Shown here piece by piece: positions 63,039-64,000 of a stretch of DNA of 64,000 bases. Where the stretch lies: assembly GCF_014596915.1 (NCBI RefSeq), contig NZ_JACVWU010000001.1, positions 248,001 to 312,000 of the forward strand. Reading direction: 5' to 3'. How positions within the stretch are numbered: the first letter of the stretch is position 1; every line of letters starts with the position of its first letter. This DNA comes from Streptomyces sp. TRM68416 (lineage in GTDB: Bacteria; Actinomycetota; Actinomycetes; Streptomycetales; Streptomycetaceae). The notes below the pieces were generated by a model. It saw only the letters and a program-made list of their open reading frames with translations, searched no databases and was not told the DNA's origin. The position numbers and the translations under genes were made by a program.

Positions 63039-64000
63039 TCACGCGGTCTCGTAGCGGGGGTTGAAGGTGAGGTCTACGGCCGATCCCGGGCCGCTGCCGT
63101 CGAGCTGGAAGGTGACCGGGGTGTCGCCCGGGTCCAGGCCCCACAGGGTCGCGTCGGGCCAGTTGAGGGCGCCGACCCAGTTGTCACCGTTCTGGTAGCG
63201 CACCTGCGGCGGGTCGGTGCGGACGGTGACCTGCTGCCCGGGCAGCAGGCTGCCGTGCCCGATCGACGGATCGTTGGGGTCCAGCACGAAGGACTCGCCC
63301 GTATCGGTGCGGGTGAAGGTGACCAGTGATGCCGGGCCGGTGATCGTCCATGCGGGCCACACCACCACATCACCGGGGTTGGTGACCGTGGTCGCGCCGA
63401 GCACCTGCGACGAGCTCACGGACGGGTAGGGCTGCAGGAAGTCCTCTCCGCTGCCCTGCTCGCGGTGGACCATGACCGTCTCGGCGTCCACCCAGTACGG
63501 GTCCTCGCACCACAGCGTGACGACCGCACTGTCCCAGGTGATGCCGGTCGCCACCCGGCCGCGCCCGTCCCACCCGTCCTGGTAGTGGACGGCGATGGTG
63601 CGCCGGGTGCCGTCCGGCCGGGCCACTTCCAGCAACCCGGGCCCGTCCCGCAGGGTGCGGGTGAACGCCCTCGCCAAGGCTCGCCAGTTCGCCGTGAACG
63701 CCAGATGATCGGCGCCCTTCACCAGCACCGGCCACACGATCGTGCGCGGCTGCGGCTGCACGTGCCTGAGCCTGGCCCCGCCGCGCGGATGCGGGTCCGA
63801 CGTCAGCGTGTAAGGCGCCGCCCCGAGGCCGGACACCCCCTCGGCGAGGGCGTACCAGTCGGCGGCCAGGTCGGTCATCGGCCACCGGGTCCCGGCGGGG
63901 TCGACGTACGTGATCGACGCGTAGCCGATCTCGGGCAGGTCGACCGGCGGCGGTGTCTCGGGCTGTGGCGGGGTGAGGACCGGTGCTGTGATCAGGGGCA
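63039..64000 (-). CDS. Phage distal tail protein, 5' end beyond the window
   Basis: The complement is open from the right edge through ATG 63878 to the stop at 63039. The text upstream of 63878 (PEIGYASITYVDPAGTRWP) is clearly part of the protein, so that internal ATG is not the start. YTLTSDPHPRGGARLRHVQP, then RTIVWPVLVKG and GLLEVARPDGTRRTIAVHY match Dit/siphovirus tail component proteins. At least 320 residues. Tape-measure and earlier genes should lie to the right. Confidence 0.85.
   Translation of the reverse strand, partial: PLITAPVLTPPQPETPPPVDLPEIGYASITYVDPAGTRWPMTDLAADWYALAEGVSGLGAAPYTLTSDPHPRGGARLRHVQPQPRTIVWPVLVKGADHLAFTANWRALARAFTRTLRDGPGLLEVARPDGTRRTIAVHYQDGWDGRGRVATGITWDSAVVTLWCEDPYWVDAETVMVHREQGSGEDFLQPYPSVSSSQVLGATTVTNPGDVVVWPAWTITGPASLVTFTRTDTGESFVLDPNDPSIGHGSLLPGQQVTVRTDPPQVRYQNGDNWVGALNWPDATLWGLDPGDTPVTFQLDGSGPGSAVDLTFNPRYETA

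Noticed and set aside
63878..63880. ATG 63878 as start of the distal tail protein
   Set aside because: The upstream frame encodes sensible tail-protein sequence to the window edge.

Overview
The window is about 72% GC. Its coding regions show strong third-position G/C bias, GTG/TTG starts and many ATGA/GTGA stop-start overlaps. Family content (WhiJ-type XRE/DUF397/ATPase triad, SpdB/TraB-type mobile element, SCO2322-type and SCO3933-type proteins, F420-linked oxidoreductase) points to a Streptomyces chromosome. Long opposite-frame ORFs are composition shadows and are left out. No rRNA, tRNA or CRISPR array was recognised.

Layout. 1-10.4 kb: two divergent MFS exporters, a methyltransferase, a cell-wall amidase, a DUF5336-type membrane protein, an LLM oxidoreductase, two opposed gene remnants, and a coupled trio (GT4 glycosyltransferase, methyltransferase, terpenoid-cyclase-fold protein). 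10.4-13.3 kb: a KstR-like TetR regulator, a 3Fe-4S ferredoxin and an aldehyde dehydrogenase. 13.25-23.59 kb: a complete actinomycete integrative and conjugative element (AICE): int, xis, rep, a C5-DNA methylase, Spd proteins, TraB, a KorSA-like GntR repressor, and a large inverted-repeat region. 23.6-29 kb: MBL-fold hydrolase, STAND-type ATPase with an internal minisatellite, PP2C phosphatase, APH-like kinase. 29-35 kb: cobalamin riboswitch followed by a five-gene ECF transporter operon with two extracellular proteins. 35-38.8 kb: secreted lytic transglycosylase with a broken partial copy, a lectin, and the XRE/DUF397/ATPase triad. 38.8-41.4 kb: FadA5-like thiolase divergent from CYP125. 41.5-56.5 kb: mixed membrane, regulatory and housekeeping genes. 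56.5-64 kb: HAD protein, then a siphovirus-like tail and lysis module read leftward and cut by the right edge.

How it fits together. The clearest theme is a KstR (steroid catabolism) regulon. Matches to the KstR operator consensus TNNAACNNGTTNNA, or one-mismatch variants, sit before kstR and the GT4 operon, before the aldehyde dehydrogenase-ferredoxin pair, before the MBL hydrolase, and between fadA5 and cyp125. The AICE appears to have integrated inside one of these operators. An imperfect 24-bp direct repeat containing the operator half flanks it, so each separated gene kept an operator copy. A second theme is B12 uptake: riboswitch, a surface protein of the same toroid fold as transcobalamin/intrinsic factor, and an ECF importer whose T and A subunits each carry the same dispersed repeat in frame. 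The phage module includes a small protein resembling the Acb2 anti-CBASS family.
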